NCBI RefSeq assembly: GCF_033958435.1
Contig: NC_134138.1
Span: 81,516,298 to 81,580,297, forward strand
Source of the DNA: Carettochelys insculpta
Taxonomy: Eukaryota; Chordata; Testudines; Carettochelyidae
Direction of reading: 5' to 3'
DNA length: 64,000 bases
The position numbers and the translations under genes were made by a program. Shown piece after piece: positions 33,612 to 45,502 of this stretch. Position 1 is the stretch's first letter; each line of letters begins with the position of its first letter. The notes beneath the pieces were generated by a model. It worked only from the letters and a program-made list of their open reading frames with translations, ran no database searches and was not told the origin of the DNA.

Positions 33612-33955
33612 TTGAGTGGAGCAGTGGAGAGCAGCAGGAATACCGGAGATCACAGAGGGAGAATAGGAGCTTCCACAAGATCAAGAGTGAGGACCTGTGG
33701 CTGCTATGGCCTGGAGAAGGTACCAGGCGGAATCATCTGGGGAAGTGGCCCAGGGAGGAGAGTTGCTGTGGCAAGGGCTAAGGGAGTCAGCTCCTCCCAC
33801 TGGCAGCTGCACAGGTACCTGGCATGAGTGGGTGGGGGCTGGGTTCCCCCCACACTACCCCTCATCCCAGTGAGGGCAACAGGGCCCTTAAGGGGTCCTA
33901 ATGGACTGACCAGAGGACAGAGGCCCAGGAGTAGGACTGACTTCATCACATACTT
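33283..33955 (+). mobile_element. LTR-like element (sense) carrying a VNTR
   Basis: A promoter-like arrangement is visible: GGGCCAATAAG (CCAAT box, about 33430) then CCTTTAAAACC (TATA-like, about 33442-33452), followed by the tandem repeat, purine-rich leader sequence with GGAAGTGGCCCAGGGAGG, and the end GACTGACTTCATCACA at about 33950. The GGAAGTGGCCCAGG word is shared with the minus-strand LTR copy at 36.6-37.4 kb, supporting a common superfamily. Confidence 0.5.
33502..33609. repeat. Ten perfect GCCAGGA heptamers followed by (AG)18
   Basis: Units GCCAGGA occupy 33502-33571 without a mismatch; (AG)n fills 33574-33609. Because 7 is not a multiple of 3, the array gives open frames on both strands, which are artefacts. 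Confidence 0.95.
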
Positions 33956-36605
33956 TAGTTTTTCAGCTGATACATACCTGTCACAATAAGTGAGTTTTTT
34001 TACATGGGTGAAGACAGCTGCTGGAGAAAACTTAACTTAAGAAAGATAAGAAGAGAGAAACAGTTTCAGAACACTGCCTTGAACTTCTGTAGAAGCTATC
34101 TGCCCACCAGTTGTTACACTGGTATTCAGTCTTGATGTCTTGCTGGAGTCAAAGTTATTTCTACAATAAGAAATGTTATCTTTTCACCTCTATCTGAGCA
34201 CCTTCTCCTTTCATATGAAGACCCACATACCAATCCATGATTCTGTACTCTCTAGATTGGGCTATTGTGAGCTATTTAGTTTGGGCTAATTAATTTAGAA
34301 ACTAGTACGACATGCAGCAGTGTGCCTACTGAACAAGGAAGATAAATGTGAGCACAATGCTAGCGCTTCTTGCTTTCCAATGATTCCCTCTCTGATTCCA
34401 GATCCAGTTCAAAGTCCACCAGTAGGATGGGATTTGACTATTTTCTGATTCAGAAAAATGCCCCTATAGTTTGCTAAGTTCTGCAGACAGAGAACTGCTC
34501 CCTGGAAGCTATTATGCTCACGAGGAGTGCCAGAGCACATATTCTGAGCATTTTGGACATGTTCTCCCAACCACTGGCAGACCCTCTGTGCGTGGGGTGA
34601 GGCAGCGGGCACATTGCCAGCTACAGCAGTTTTATGATGACCAGGCATTCCCCTATATAAGCCTGGCTAGCTGTTGAAACCAGCTTTCCAACAGCCTGCA
34701 GGATGTCACAAATGGGAGGGAACTAGCAGGATCTGCCATGGAAAGGTAACAAACATTACCAATCAATCCTTTCCCCAAAGCTCCAGGACACAGGAATGGA
34801 TATTAATTATATCATTACCCCACCGATTGATTCCAGTAATATACAGTTTACCACAGTTCATCTCAGAGCCCTGTTGGAAGAGTTCTTTCTCTATTTAATA
34901 CAGAAAGAGCTGTAGTTATGAACACAGGCTCAGATGGTCAATTTCAATTAATGAACAATGCAGCAAAACATAAAATTCCAGGCATTACCAAGTTGCCAGT
35001 AAAAAAGATTTCCTGATAAGTCTACATACAGTATTAATGAAATAATTAGGACGATGAAGAAATCAGAGTGAATTTTCATTAATTGCAACATTAGGTTGGT
35101 GGCATTTGAGTTTTATTTCGCTTGGTTAAGCAACAGAGACACTAACCCAGTTACCTCACTGAACACCTTGAAGGTTTGAATGAATTCTTAGAGGAGCAAA
35201 GCAGTATGTGCTGTCCAGTGTGCAGGACTATAATAATAATGGCTCTGAAAGACCAGGGCTGCATACTGTTGCAACTAATAATTCTTGAAAAACACAGCAG
35301 AAGCGAAGAGGCCCATTCCTTTTAGTGTGAAATCCTCAACCCCCCAGTGGAGAATGAAGGCGTTTATATGTGTTATTTCTTATAGATATCATATGTGGTG
35401 CCGTTCATGATTGTATGATATTATCTTGTTTGACAGCATGGAGTTAGAGTGGACTGTTAGGGGAAAACAAACAGGAAATGAACCCTTGGCAAAGATAAGC
35501 CACAATCTAGAGAACACCAAGAATCCTTGAAGAAATAATGGGGAAACTATTTAATAGAAAACACTTGCCTGGTTCAAACTGTCAAGGTTAACTGTTCACC
35601 AACCTGACTTTAAGATCAAAGGTCCACAAATCTGAAGGATGTTGGCCTAGGGAAGAGGAGGATTCAGTAGGCTGTCTTTAAAGAATGCAGCAGGGTAGGT
35701 CTACTTCTGCCACTTCAGCGATGAAGATAACTGAGCTGAAGGGAACTTACCCAAGCTTGTATGGAGAGATTGCAGTGTATGTAGGGCAAGTATGTATATG
35801 GGCCTTTATTGTTTTACCCTTTTCTCTGTGTGCTTTGAGTGACTAACTAATGCTGTGCTCGGAAGAAGGTTTTTCTGAGTCACTTTGAGCAGATGTTTCC
35901 ATAGGCTCTTGGAGGAAAAGGGTTAGAGACATCAAACACAAGATGGGTATATTGTACTAACACAGTTGAAAAAGTGGCTTTCAGCCTGGACATCTATCCC
36001 CAGAGTAGGAGGGTAACATTGCTCTGCCACAAGTGGGGTGAAGGCAGCAAAACCTGTCAGAATCAGATGTCTTCAAGAAGGTCTGAAAAGGGTCTCACAC
36101 ACAGCTTGCCCTGTAATCATAAGACACATCCATCAAAGGCCAGTGCAAGCATGCTAACTTAGGTCATTGGCAAGGGCCGGCATCTTCTGTATGGAGACGG
36201 TGGCTTATGGTTCAGCGGACTTTGTGGCTCCATCAGCCACTCTTTTACTACTCTAGTCAGCCACCAATTCCAGGCAGAAATATGGAGAGAGCTGCCTTAT
36301 AGCACAACACATCTACAACCTTCAGTAGATTGCACATTTCGCCGTGTTCTGACTCTGTGCAGTCCAATCCTGGCTATTATCTTATTGCACCGTTTTTTCA
36401 TATCCTCGAGGACTTCCCATTTACAAAGAAAAGGGCTGTGATAATAGTTTAACAAACACCTTGTATTTAATTGTCTTTCCGTTTAAAAATACAATACAAA
36501 TATGAAAAATAGCGGCAGGTATATAATTCCTCTGTTTGAAAGTGTCCTGTTGCACTGTTATATTAGTTAGTATCCATGTCTTTATCGAAGGCTTAATTCT
36601 GACTT
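33956..36605. other. Anonymous DNA, no gene seen
   Basis: A+T-rich with no domain-bearing frames. A few blocks (34560-34720, 35880-36330) have intermediate G+C, but I recognise no repeat family. Confidence 0.35.
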
Positions 36606-36609
36606 GAGT

Positions 36610-37425
36610 CTAATTAGGTAGTGTAATAGGCAGTCCCCATCTCCCGCAAGCACCCTCTTCTGGCCAAGTGCAAGTGTCTGCTGTCTCCCACTCCTTTTCC
36701 AGGACCAGTTGGTGCCCCAGATGGCCCTTCATCTGGATTGCCTAGGCTCAGACTTTCTTCTCACTCCATCAGTAATTCTGGGAGCTTGAACAGGGGCCAG
36801 GCCCACCCACTACTCTGGGTCCCAACCCAGGAACCCTGTAAAAAACTGAGTTCTAAATCTTGAAGTTTCTGTGCTCTTCTACTTCCCTGGGCCACTTCCC
36901 CAAGGGTCCTCACTGTCCTTGCCCTCCCCTCAGGTCTTGTCTCAAAGTCTTCAACAGCAGTCGAATTCCAGTGACGTGACAGTGTGGACAGGGGGCCAGC
37001 TGCAACTCTTCCTGCCACTCACCCCCGCCTCCAGTAGCTGACCCTGGGTTTCCATCTGGTCTTTAATCAGATCTCCACACTGAGCTGTCCAAAGTTCGGA
37101 TGATGCTGCTGCTGTCTTAGTCCTGTTTCTTGTTCTGCCCACCACTGCCTACCCCAGCCTGCATAGCTCAGGCTCCAGAGAGGAACTGACTGCTTCTGGC
37201 CTACCAGCCTCTTTATACAGGTTTGCTGGGCCCTGATTGGCTGCTTCTGCTGCAGCCACTGTAGCATGCCTAGAGGACTTCTCTCTTGCTCTTTTCCTGG
37301 GTCGGGATATGTTATGGCATGGTTTCCCAGTCTGTGGAGGCGTGCCCCCCTTGGGGGGCATGAAGAAATTACGGGGGGGGTGTGAGACGACCCAGCTCCC
37401 CCACATTAGTCCCCCCACCTGAAGA
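36610..37425 (-). mobile_element. LTR retrotransposon LTR/leader, antisense
   Basis: On the minus strand a CCAAT box (AGCAGCCAATCAGG, about 37240-37253) precedes TGTATAAAGAGG (37208-37219), a classical pol II core promoter. Downstream are leader-like purine-rich sequence, GGAAGTGGCCCAGGGAAG near 36890-36905 and, at about 36640-36710, GCCAGAAGAGGGTGCTTGCG. It aligns by eye with 53015-54215. No gag or pol seen. Confidence 0.6.
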
Positions 37426-37539
37426 AAAATCCAGCCTTTGCTTCCAGCTCTCAGCCCTGCCGTTTTATGCGGGTGACCTGGAGCAGCTGCTATAAAAAGC
37501 AGGCAGCTGGCAAAGACCCACGTGGACCTAGCTGCCTTC

Positions 37540-38060
37540 TGCAGAGAAGAGGGAATGTGGGTGGGGTGGGGGAGGAGTATGGGATTAGGTGGGAGGTTGG
37601 GTGTGCCTGGCTCAGGTAAGGGGGAATGAGGTAACAGCAGGGGGGCTGGTGATGGGGGCTGGGAGGGGCTGGGTTGGGTGGCTCACGGGGCTTGGCTGGC
37701 CAGCTGGCTGGTGGTACTCGTGGTGGCTGGCTGGTAGGCAGCTGGCCCCAGCAGCGCTGAGCTCGGGTGGCTTGGGCTGGCAGGCAGGTAGCTGGTTCTG
37801 GCAGCGTGGGGCTTGGGCAGGCAGCTTGGGCAGCTGGCCTGCAGGTGGGGCAGATGGCTGGTGGGCAGGCAGCTGGTCCCAGCAATGCAGGGCTCAGGCA
37901 GCCGGTGGGTGGGCAGGTAGCTGGCCAGGGCGGGTGGGTGGCTGGCCCCACTGGCATGGCGCTCAAGCAGGCGGCTCTGGCAGTGCAGGTGGGAGTCTGG
38001 CACAATCAGCTCTGATGGCTGGCGTGGGGCTCAGGCAGCTGGCCAGATGGGGCTACACCA
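37540..38060. repeat. G+C-rich degenerate tandem repeat
   Basis: GGCTGGCCAGCTGGC, GGCAGGCAGCTGG and TGGCCCCAGCA-type words recur irregularly. Long frames on both strands are low-complexity (W/G/A-rich or P/A-rich) by-products. No regular unit length could be set by eye. Confidence 0.6.
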
Positions 38061-38224
38061 GGAACCCACAAGGGGCCAAGAAAAACTATTTGTACTTATT
38101 TTTAATTTTAAATAACATTTTTCTATCAAGTTTTTGTGTTTATTTTAAATTATGAATTGAATTTTTGTTAAAAGGGGGGTTGGATGATGGTAAAGAAGAT
38201 GTGGGGGACATGAGGGTGAGAGTC

Positions 38225-38554
38225 ACCTGCTCTTTTGAAAGAAAGCATCCGCACAGCCACCAATCTTTTGAAAGAATGGGCCAGGGACAGAAAAATCAGA
38301 TGCCATGAGGAGTGCTCCTTTGAATGAAGGGCCCTGCGGAGTACCTACACACGTTTTCTTTCAAAAGAAGCTTTCGAAAGAAGGCGCTCCTCCTGAAACG
38401 GGACTGGAGGAGCACTTTTGAAAGGAGAGCCACATACTTTCGATTTACTTTTGAAAGAACGCTTTTTTGTGTGTAGGCAGGCTGTGGGATCTTTCAAAAG
38501 AGCCCCCTTCTTTTGAAAAATCTTTTGAAAGAACTTGCTAGTGTAGACATAGCC
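38225..38554. mobile_element. MITE of the CTTTTGAAAGAA family
   Basis: Many CTTTTGAAAG, CTTTCGAAAG and TCTTTCAAAAG palindromic words, and the right end GCTAGTGTAGACATAGCC. The left terminus is missing or eroded. No coding. Confidence 0.65.
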
Positions 38555-38609
38555 ATAGCGAAAGTCTTGTCCTGAAAAAATTTAAAAATGTCAGCCTAGC
38601 TGCCATCAA

Positions 38610-38629
38610 CAGACAGACAGACAGACAGA
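38610..38629. repeat. (CAGA)5 microsatellite
   Basis: Perfect tetranucleotide run. Confidence 0.9.
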
Positions 38630-38777
38630 AAATTCTTTGCAGAGTAGTAAGATTGACTGAGATTTGGATCCCTATGTTTAAAAAGCCATATATGTGAATA
38701 CTTACTTATCTCCAGGAGGGTTTGAAATGGCTTTTGAGGGCTTCCTAGACCAATGAAGAAGTTTGTGCTCTCTGTGG

Positions 38778-39207
38778 CTGTGGCCACACTAGCCACTCCT
38801 TTCAGAGGGGCTATGGTATTGTGTCACTTCAGAATATGCTAATGAGGTGCTCCATGAATATGCAGTGCCTCATTAGAATAATGGTAGTCACGCATGCTTC
38901 AGAACTGCAGGTTTCGAAACATGTGCCATCTGTGTAGCTGGAGGCCTTTCAAAATGTCCCTCCAATTTCGACAGCCCCTTCTTCCCATTTGGTTTTGGGA
39001 AGAAGGGGCTTTCAAAATCAGGTGGATTGTTTCAAAAGACCCCCGGCTATCCGTGCAGCATGCATTTCAAAACTGGCAGTTTCGAAGCATGCGCAGTCAC
39101 CATTATGCTGATGAGGTGCTGCATATTCACGGAAGTTCCTTATTAGCATATTCTGAAGTGCCACATTACCATAGCCCCTCCAAAAGAAGGTGCTAGTGTG
39201 GCCACAG
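38778..39207. mobile_element. MITE with CTGTGGCCACACTAG ends, 430 bp
   Basis: Inverted termini CTGTGGCCACACTAGC and the reverse complement CTGTGGCCACACTAGC. The body is palindromic: paired CATTTGGTTTTGGGAAGAAGGGGCTTTC centre near 38993, mirrored TAATGAGGTGC blocks and TTCGAAAC/TTCGAAGC sites. No coding. Same family as 45503-45932. Confidence 0.82.
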
Positions 39208-40452
39208 ACATAATGTGTAATGAATTTTTCATTACTCATCAGCTCCACATCCGGAGTTGATAGTCAGGGCAAAAAGCACATGAACACAATCTTGGAAGAA
39301 AACATTATGTTTTAGTGAACTGATCATTGCATATGTTAAATTTGAAATTTTTTTCTTACCTAATGCTAGAAAAGCCCCTGGCAGTCACAAGAGATAGAGC
39401 GTAAGAGCTACATAATTGTCAAACACAGAGAAGAGTTATTTTACCATTATCTGGTTTTGAACATGTTGTCTGTCACCTGGCAATTAATGGACCATATTTT
39501 GCCTGGAAATTTGTAAATGCAACTTTCCTTAAATTCAGTGGGAGTTGGGTAGGTGTCTGCGTGTATCCATGCATGTCTGTGAGTAGAACTTGGCCCATTA
39601 CAGGAAGGAATTTCCCACTAGCTACTAACATATGCCAGCAGAAAAGAGAGACTTCTAAAAGCATGCAACACAGAAGATGATTTCTTGCTGCTTGAAGATA
39701 TAGTTATTCAACCTTGAAAAGCACTACATCAGTGAAAGATGGTGTAATCACTGATAATCACAGCATTGCTAATGAAGTTACCTTATTTTTTAGGACCCTA
39801 TAGTACATTAATTATATGGTGTTTCAGAGACTTTGTCTATGAGCAATACAAGATCTGTTTAGCCTCATTTCCCTCACACAGGAGCCCAAGCACTATTAGC
39901 AGATTAGCAGCAGACTGCACTGGCCTGTAGGGGAAATGTGATATTTTTATCCTGGGCATTCGAAGGCCCTGATGCTCCAAATCTACCCCAAAGAGAGGAG
40001 CAGGGATGAAAGGGAGAAGCATTGACAGATGGCAGTCCATGAGGTGGTGAGAACTGCAGATTGCATTTTGGCACTAGATACCAAGAATAACATTAGATTA
40101 ACCTAGTTTCCTTACTTATAAAAATATGCTGATTGTTTGCTATTTTATTTCATTGCAATATTATAATCAGTCTCTATTGCAGGGCACTGTACCTACTGAA
40201 CAAATTAGAAAAATACCTGCTTCAGTGGCAGGAACTTGTGATAGCTGTATTTTCAAAGCATGAGAAAAGTCTTAATGTTGAGACTGTGTGAAGTTAAAAC
40301 GAGACATTGGTTTAACGTTGGCTCTCACACGTCAGATCTGATAACCACACAGAGGATCACAGAACTGGTGAGAAGAGAATCAAGTTTGTCTTGTTTAATT
40401 GGACAGTTTAAAGAGCTAACCCTTTGCAATTTGAAGCTATTGCATACATTGT
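39208..40452. other. Anonymous A+T-rich DNA, no gene seen
   Basis: No recognised repeat or coding segment. Confidence 0.35.
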
Positions 40453-40673
40453 TGCTGTGTCTACAGTGGAAAGTTCTGTGCCCGAAGGGGCCTTCTGTTG
40501 ACAGACCTCAGAGAGCATCTGCACTCATAAAGCCTTCTGTTGACAGAATCTCGACAGAACCCTGCTTTTGTCTCAACAGAGTTATCCCTCAAAAATTTGA
40601 GACATAACACTCTGTTGACAGAAGTTCTGTCAAGATTTCTCTGTCGACAGATGCTTCTAGTGTAAACGTAGCC
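40453..40673. mobile_element. MITE of the CTGTTGACAGA family, 221 bp
   Basis: Ends TGCTGTGTCTACAGTGG and the reverse complement GGCTACGTTTACACTAG. CTGTTGACAGA, TCTCGACAGA and TGTCGACAGA are repeated inside. Flanks TGT / TTT, a 3-bp near-duplication. Confidence 0.75.
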
Positions 40674-41030
40674 TTTACTATGGTTGCTTATTTTGTTATA
40701 CTTTCTAAATTAAGTTTTTCTCTGGGCTATGTTTAACTAAACACTGCAGCAGCATTTTGCTGTGAGCTGACTAATACAAAAAAAACCCAAAGCCTGATAT
40801 AATACTATTGTTTTTGTAAACTTTGTTAGGGTTGATTCTGGTGTGGGTGCCATTTAACCTGAACCACCATCTGTACTTATTACTTAAGTCTCTTCTCTCT
40901 GGTAGTTTCATTATCTTCCATGTTCACTAGGGAAATTTTCAAAAAATCCTCACAGTTGGTTGAGTTCCAATGCTCCTAGCAACAACGTGTATGTGGAAAA
41001 CATTTTGAAAGAGGAAGTAGTTAAAGGACA
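40674..41030. other. Anonymous A+T-rich DNA
   Basis: Nothing recognised. Confidence 0.3.
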
Positions 41031-42048
41031 TAGAGGGAAACAGTGGCTCAATATCTGGATGGCAGTCAGTTTCAAGCGGAGTGGCACAAGGCTCAGTTCT
41101 GGGGCCGGTGTTGTTCAACATCCTTTTTAATGGCCTGGATGAGGTAGTGGATTGCACCCTCAGCAAGTTTGCAGATGACACATAACCAGGGGGAGAGGTA
41201 GATACGTTGGAGGGTAGAGAGAGAATCCAGAGTGACCTGGATGAATTGGAGGACTTGGCCAAAAGAAATCTGATGCAGTTCAACAAGGAGAAATGTAGAA
41301 TCCTGCATCTGGGGCAGAAGAATCCAAAGCATTGTTATAGGCTGGGGACTGACTGGCTCAACAGCAGTACGACGGAAAGGGATCTAGGGTTTATGGCGGA
41401 TGAGAGGCTGGATATGGGTAAACAGTGCGCCCTTGTAGCCAAGAAGGCTAACAGCATACTAGGGTGCATTAGGAGGAGCATTTTGAGCAGATCTAGAGAA
41501 GTAGTTGTTCCCCTCTGTTTGGCAGTGGTGAGGCCACATCTGGAATACTGTGTCCTTTTTTGGGCCCCCCCAGTATAAAAAGGGTGTGGATTTGCTGGAG
41601 CAGGTTCAGCAGAAGGCAAAAAAATGATTAAGGGGCTGGAGCACAAGACCTATAAGGATAGGCTGAGGGATTTGGGCTTGTTTAGTTTACAGAAGAGAAG
41701 ACTGAGGGGTGATTTAATAGCAGCCTTCAACTTCCTGAAGGGGAGCTCTAAAAAGGAGGGTGAGAAACTATTCTCAGTAGTGTCAGATGGCAGAACAAGG
41801 AGTAATGGTCTGAAGTTGAGGAGGGAGAGGTGTAGGTTAGGTATTAGGAAAAACTACTTCACCAGGAGGGTGGTGAAGCATTGGAATGTGTTGCCTAGAG
41901 AGGTGGAGGATTCTCCATCCCTTGAGGTTTTTAAGTCCTGGTGTGATGAGGTCCTGGCTGGGATGACCTAGTGGGGGTCGATCCTGCTTGAAGCTGGGTG
42001 CTGCACTAGGTTACCTCCTGAGGTCCCTTCCAGTCCTATGATTCTATG
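41031..42048 (+). pseudogene. CR1 LINE ORF2 C-terminal half and 3' UTR, relatively young copy
   Basis: A 5'-truncated CR1. The reverse transcriptase reads [17 protein letters not shown] then LSKFADDT, with the catalytic FADD intact but a stop directly after it. It then runs open at 41207-41578 (DLAKRNLMQFNKEKCRILHLG .. SILGCIRRSILSR .. VVRPHLEYC) and, after a short frameshift, at 41624-41971 (YKDRLRDLGLFSLQKRRLRGD .. WNVLPREVEDSPS). The 3' UTR ends CCTATGATTCTATGAA at 42048. Truncation, one stop and one frameshift mean it is inactive here, but the amount of intact frame makes it the youngest LINE in the window. Such elements mobilise by target-primed reverse transcription. Confidence 0.9.
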
Positions 42049-43461
42049 AAATAGTAATTGGAATAAAAAATACAACATTTTAAAAAGGCAGATCATGCCA
42101 GATCAGCCTGATCTTCTTTGAGAAGATAACTGATGTTTTAATCAAGGGAAGTGCTGTAGGTCTAATCTACCTGGATTTCAGTAAGGCATTTGATACGGTT
42201 ACATGGGAAAGTATTGGTTAAATTGGAGAAGATGGGGATTAATATGAATACTGAAGAATGCATAAGGAAATGGTGAAATGGGAGACTACATTAAGTCATA
42301 GTGAAAGCTGAGTTGTCAGGCTAGAGGGAGATTACAGGTGAAGTTTCTCGGGGAGTGGTCTTGGACTCAATTTTATTTAATATTTTTTATTAAGGACCCT
42401 GAAACAGAAAGTAGGAGAGTGCTAATAGAATTTGTGGATGACACAAAGTTGGGAGGTATTGCCAGTACAGAGCAGGACTGGAATAGCATACAAGAAAAAA
42501 CAGGAATAATATATATAGGATGAAACTTAATAGTGCAAAGTGCAAGGACATGCACCTAGGGATTAATAACAAGAATTTTTGCTACCATATAAGGACCTAT
42601 CAGTGGGAAGTGACAAATGGAGGAGACCTGGGTATGCTAGTTGACCACAGGATGACATTAAACCACCAATATGATGTGGACACAAAAAAGGCTAATTTAA
42701 TTTTAGAATATGTCCAGGCAAGGTGCTTTCTATAGACATAGGATAGTGTTAGTACCATTAGACCAGGCATTGGTGAGAGCTGACCTGCATTATTATGTGC
42801 AGTTCTGGTTCTGTGTTTGTGGAAGATGAATTCAGACTGAAACAAGCACAGAGAAGGGCTACCAGTATGATCTGAGGATTTGAAAACCTGCCTTATAAGA
42901 TAAGACACAAACAGCTTGGCTTGTTTAGCTGAACCAAAAGAAGGCAGAAGGGAGAAATGATTGCTCCCTATTAGTACATCAGAGGGATAAACATCAGGGA
43001 GACAGAGGTGTTATTAAAGATAAGCGCCAATGTGGACACAAGAACAAAGAGATATAAACTGGCCTTCATCAACTTTAGACTTGACTATAGATGAAAGTTT
43101 TTAACCTTGAGTTCTGGAACAGCCCAAGGGAGTAGAGGGAGCAAAAAATTAAACGGCTTCAAGATTGACCCTGATACAATTATTGAAGGCATGTTTCGAT
43201 GATACTGCCTATAATGCCATGTAGCTAGCAAAAAGTATCTCTAACTACCCGGTAATTGAACACTGGATGGGTAGGGCTCTGAGTTACTCAGAGAATTCGT
43301 TACCAGTTGTCTGGCTGCCTGGTCTTGCCTATGTGCTGAGGATCTAACTGATCACTATATTTGGGATTAAGAAGGAATTTCCCTAGAAAGCATGGTTGTT
43401 TGTTTTTTTCCACCTTCCCCAGCAGCAACGGGCATGGGGCGCTTGCTGGTTTACAATAGAG

Positions 43462-44580
43462 GGCTATGTCTATACTACAGCGTAAATTCAAATGTAAGGT
43501 AATTAGCTCAATTTTAAATTGTGACAGTTCACACATCAGATACCACTATTTCGAATTTAGGGACGCTATGCCCGATATTCTTACTCTGACAACCCGAGTG
43601 GGATTAACAGGAAGTTTGAATGCAAGCATTTGGATTAATGATAGTGCGGAAACAGCTTTAGTTTAAACCAGTTTTATTGGCCTCCAGAGGAGTCCCACAT
43701 GTATCCTACAACACCCCACACGTATCCTCACTTGAGTGCAGTGAAGGCTCCAAAGGCAGCAAAGATTTTGGGGGCTGGCCGTTGACGGAGGAAAGAATTT
43801 TCAAAGATGATAGCTAGTGGCTCAGGTAACCTTCTCTATGAGCTCCTTGAACACGGACAGATTACATTTTGTGATATCCAGCACCGGGGGGCCGGTCGCC
43901 GCAGTCATTGGCATTCAGGGCTGGCCCCCCTGCTGGAGAAAGCCCCTGAAGAGACCCTCTCAACTGGCTCTTCAGCCACATCCCCTCATAGCTATATCAC
44001 AAGCTATAATCTGTTCCCATAATATTTTTCACCCAGATTGGGTGGCCAGTGGAGGTGGCACAGTCACCTCGGTGATCCCAGGACAGAGTCATTCTGGCAA
44101 GTGGGTATGACAGTCCCTTGCCTGGCGTGCTAGTTGGCTGATCAGGCAAAAGTTGCACCTAAAGGGGTTCTTTCTACAGGGGAAAAGTAGCTGAGCAACC
44201 AGTTTACGTGGTTCAGTCACCTTCCGAAGCCAGCCTATACTTTTCCTTCTTTCCTTCTGAAAAAAAATGGCCATTTGCTTTCCACAGGAGGAGAATGAGG
44301 GTGCTGCAAGGCGGGAAGATGACATCACATACCCACAACCACTTACAAGCCATTTTTTCCCATACTGCACCAGCAAAAAAACCCAGAATGCTATGGGAAG
44401 GAGGGGACTGGGGGCCAGGTTCTCACAATACACTGTTGCAAGAGTCAGTTGCTGGCAATTTAGTGTGGCAGCACTAATTTGACTTTGTGAGGAGTTTGTG
44501 GGGAGGTGACGATACTCATATTCAAATTTATAAAACCCAGAGTTACAAACCTGAATTTATCTCGTAGTGTAGACATAGCC
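43462..44580. mobile_element. Non-autonomous Harbinger-type element, 1.1 kb (element A family)
   Basis: Termini GGCTATGTCTATACTACAGC..AAATTC and the reverse complement GGCTATGTCTACACTACGAG ATAAATTC; the right end matches the right end of element A at 6786-6815. Subterminal blocks share TTTCGAATTTAGG-like words. The interior is non-coding to my eye (only short frames). It interrupts the 3' UTR of the older CR1. Target duplication not clear. Confidence 0.75.
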
Positions 44581-44605
44581 TCAATGGTAGATTCTCTGTA
44601 ATTTG

Positions 44606-44993
44606 AGATATGTCTCCGCAGCAGCGTTATTCAAAATAAGTTATTCCAGAAGAGATTCTCTGGAATAGTGTATTTCAGAATAACACTGCTACACACAAAA
44701 TACATTCTGAAATAGCCCTCAGCTATTTTGAAATAGAGCAGCTATACACAATAGGGCCTCTTTCAAAATAGAGCTATTGGATACACTATGGCTTATTTTG
44801 AAAGTGGCTCTATTTCCTGACTGCACAGCCCCTATTTTGAAATAAGCACTATTCCTCGTGAAATGGGATTTACCTATTTCAGAATAAGCCAACCACTATT
44901 TCAAGATTATTTTGAAATAGCAGTAGATGCTAGCAAAGTTATTTGGAAGTAATGACTGTTATTTTGAAATAACTTTGCTGTGTAGACATATCC
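44606..44993. mobile_element. MITE of the TATTTTGAAATA family, 388 bp
   Basis: Termini AGATATGTCTCC.GCAG and the reverse complement GGATATGTCTACACAGC. About a dozen ATTTTGAAATA / TATTTCAGAATA / TTATTCAAAATAA words in both orientations. Flanks TTG (44603-44605) and TTA (44994-44996); removing one restores ..TAATTTGAAGTCTTT.. of the host LINE, so the duplication is 3 bp. Confidence 0.83.
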
Positions 44994-45146
44994 TTAAAGT
45001 CTTTAAATCATGACTTGAGGACTTCAGTAACTCAGCAAGAGGTCAGGAGTCTTTTACAGGAGTGGGTGGGCCAGGTTCTGAGGACTGCAGTTTCAGGAGT
45101 TCAGAGTAGCTGACTTTCTGGCCTGAAAGTCTAGGAGTCAATGAGG

Positions 45147-45502
45147 CTGTGTTGTGAAAATAAATTCACTGAGATTTGTGAAATACTCACTATTATAGTG
45201 ATGAGTACCACAGAAAATCAATAATTCTGTATTCATAGCAGGTCTTGAGCCCTGGGCTACACATTGAATAAAGAGGATAAACAAAATAACAAATATGCGC
45301 TCTTGAGCACCATCCATGTTGTGCATTTCATGAGTCTGCAGCCCTGCTGGAAAACATAGTATGCAGTCATGTCAGGACTGTATCATAATGAATATGCATG
45401 AAGGGGACCAAATTAAGGTTGCACGACCAATGTTAATTGTGGCAATCCCTAACTTTTAAGCGCGGAACTTTGCAAACCTCAAAATTTTTTTAAACTCTAT
45501 GT
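45147..45502. other. Anonymous DNA
   Basis: No gene or known repeat recognised. Confidence 0.3.

Larger units (their letters stand above)
42075..45146 (+). pseudogene. Older CR1/L3-like LINE, split by two MITEs
   Basis: Reverse transcriptase traces: VGLIYLDFSKAFDTV-like at about 42155-42200, then FVDDTKLGG at 42430-42455, followed by heavily shifted sequence to about 43130. The 3' UTR begins about 43320 (GATTAAGAAGGAATTTCCC .. CAGCAGCAACGGGCATGGG) and stops at 43461, where a MITE (43462-44580) is inserted. It resumes for 25 bp (TGGTAGATTCTCTGTAATTTG), is cut again by a second MITE (44606-44993), and then continues AAGTCTTTAAATCATGACTTG .. TACAGGAGTGGGTGGG to about 45146. The continuity matches the 3' UTR of the L3/CR1-type LINE I know from turtles. 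Inactive. Confidence 0.78.

Noticed and set aside
33454..33781. Open frames rich in SLSLSL, GSWLLAP and ERERER
   Set aside because: They translate a perfect heptamer array and an (AG)n run; the frames exist on both strands and reflect the repeat only.
37490..38155. Long frames on both strands in a G+C-rich tract
   Set aside because: Low-complexity translation (W/G/A-rich and P/A-rich) of a degenerate tandem repeat.
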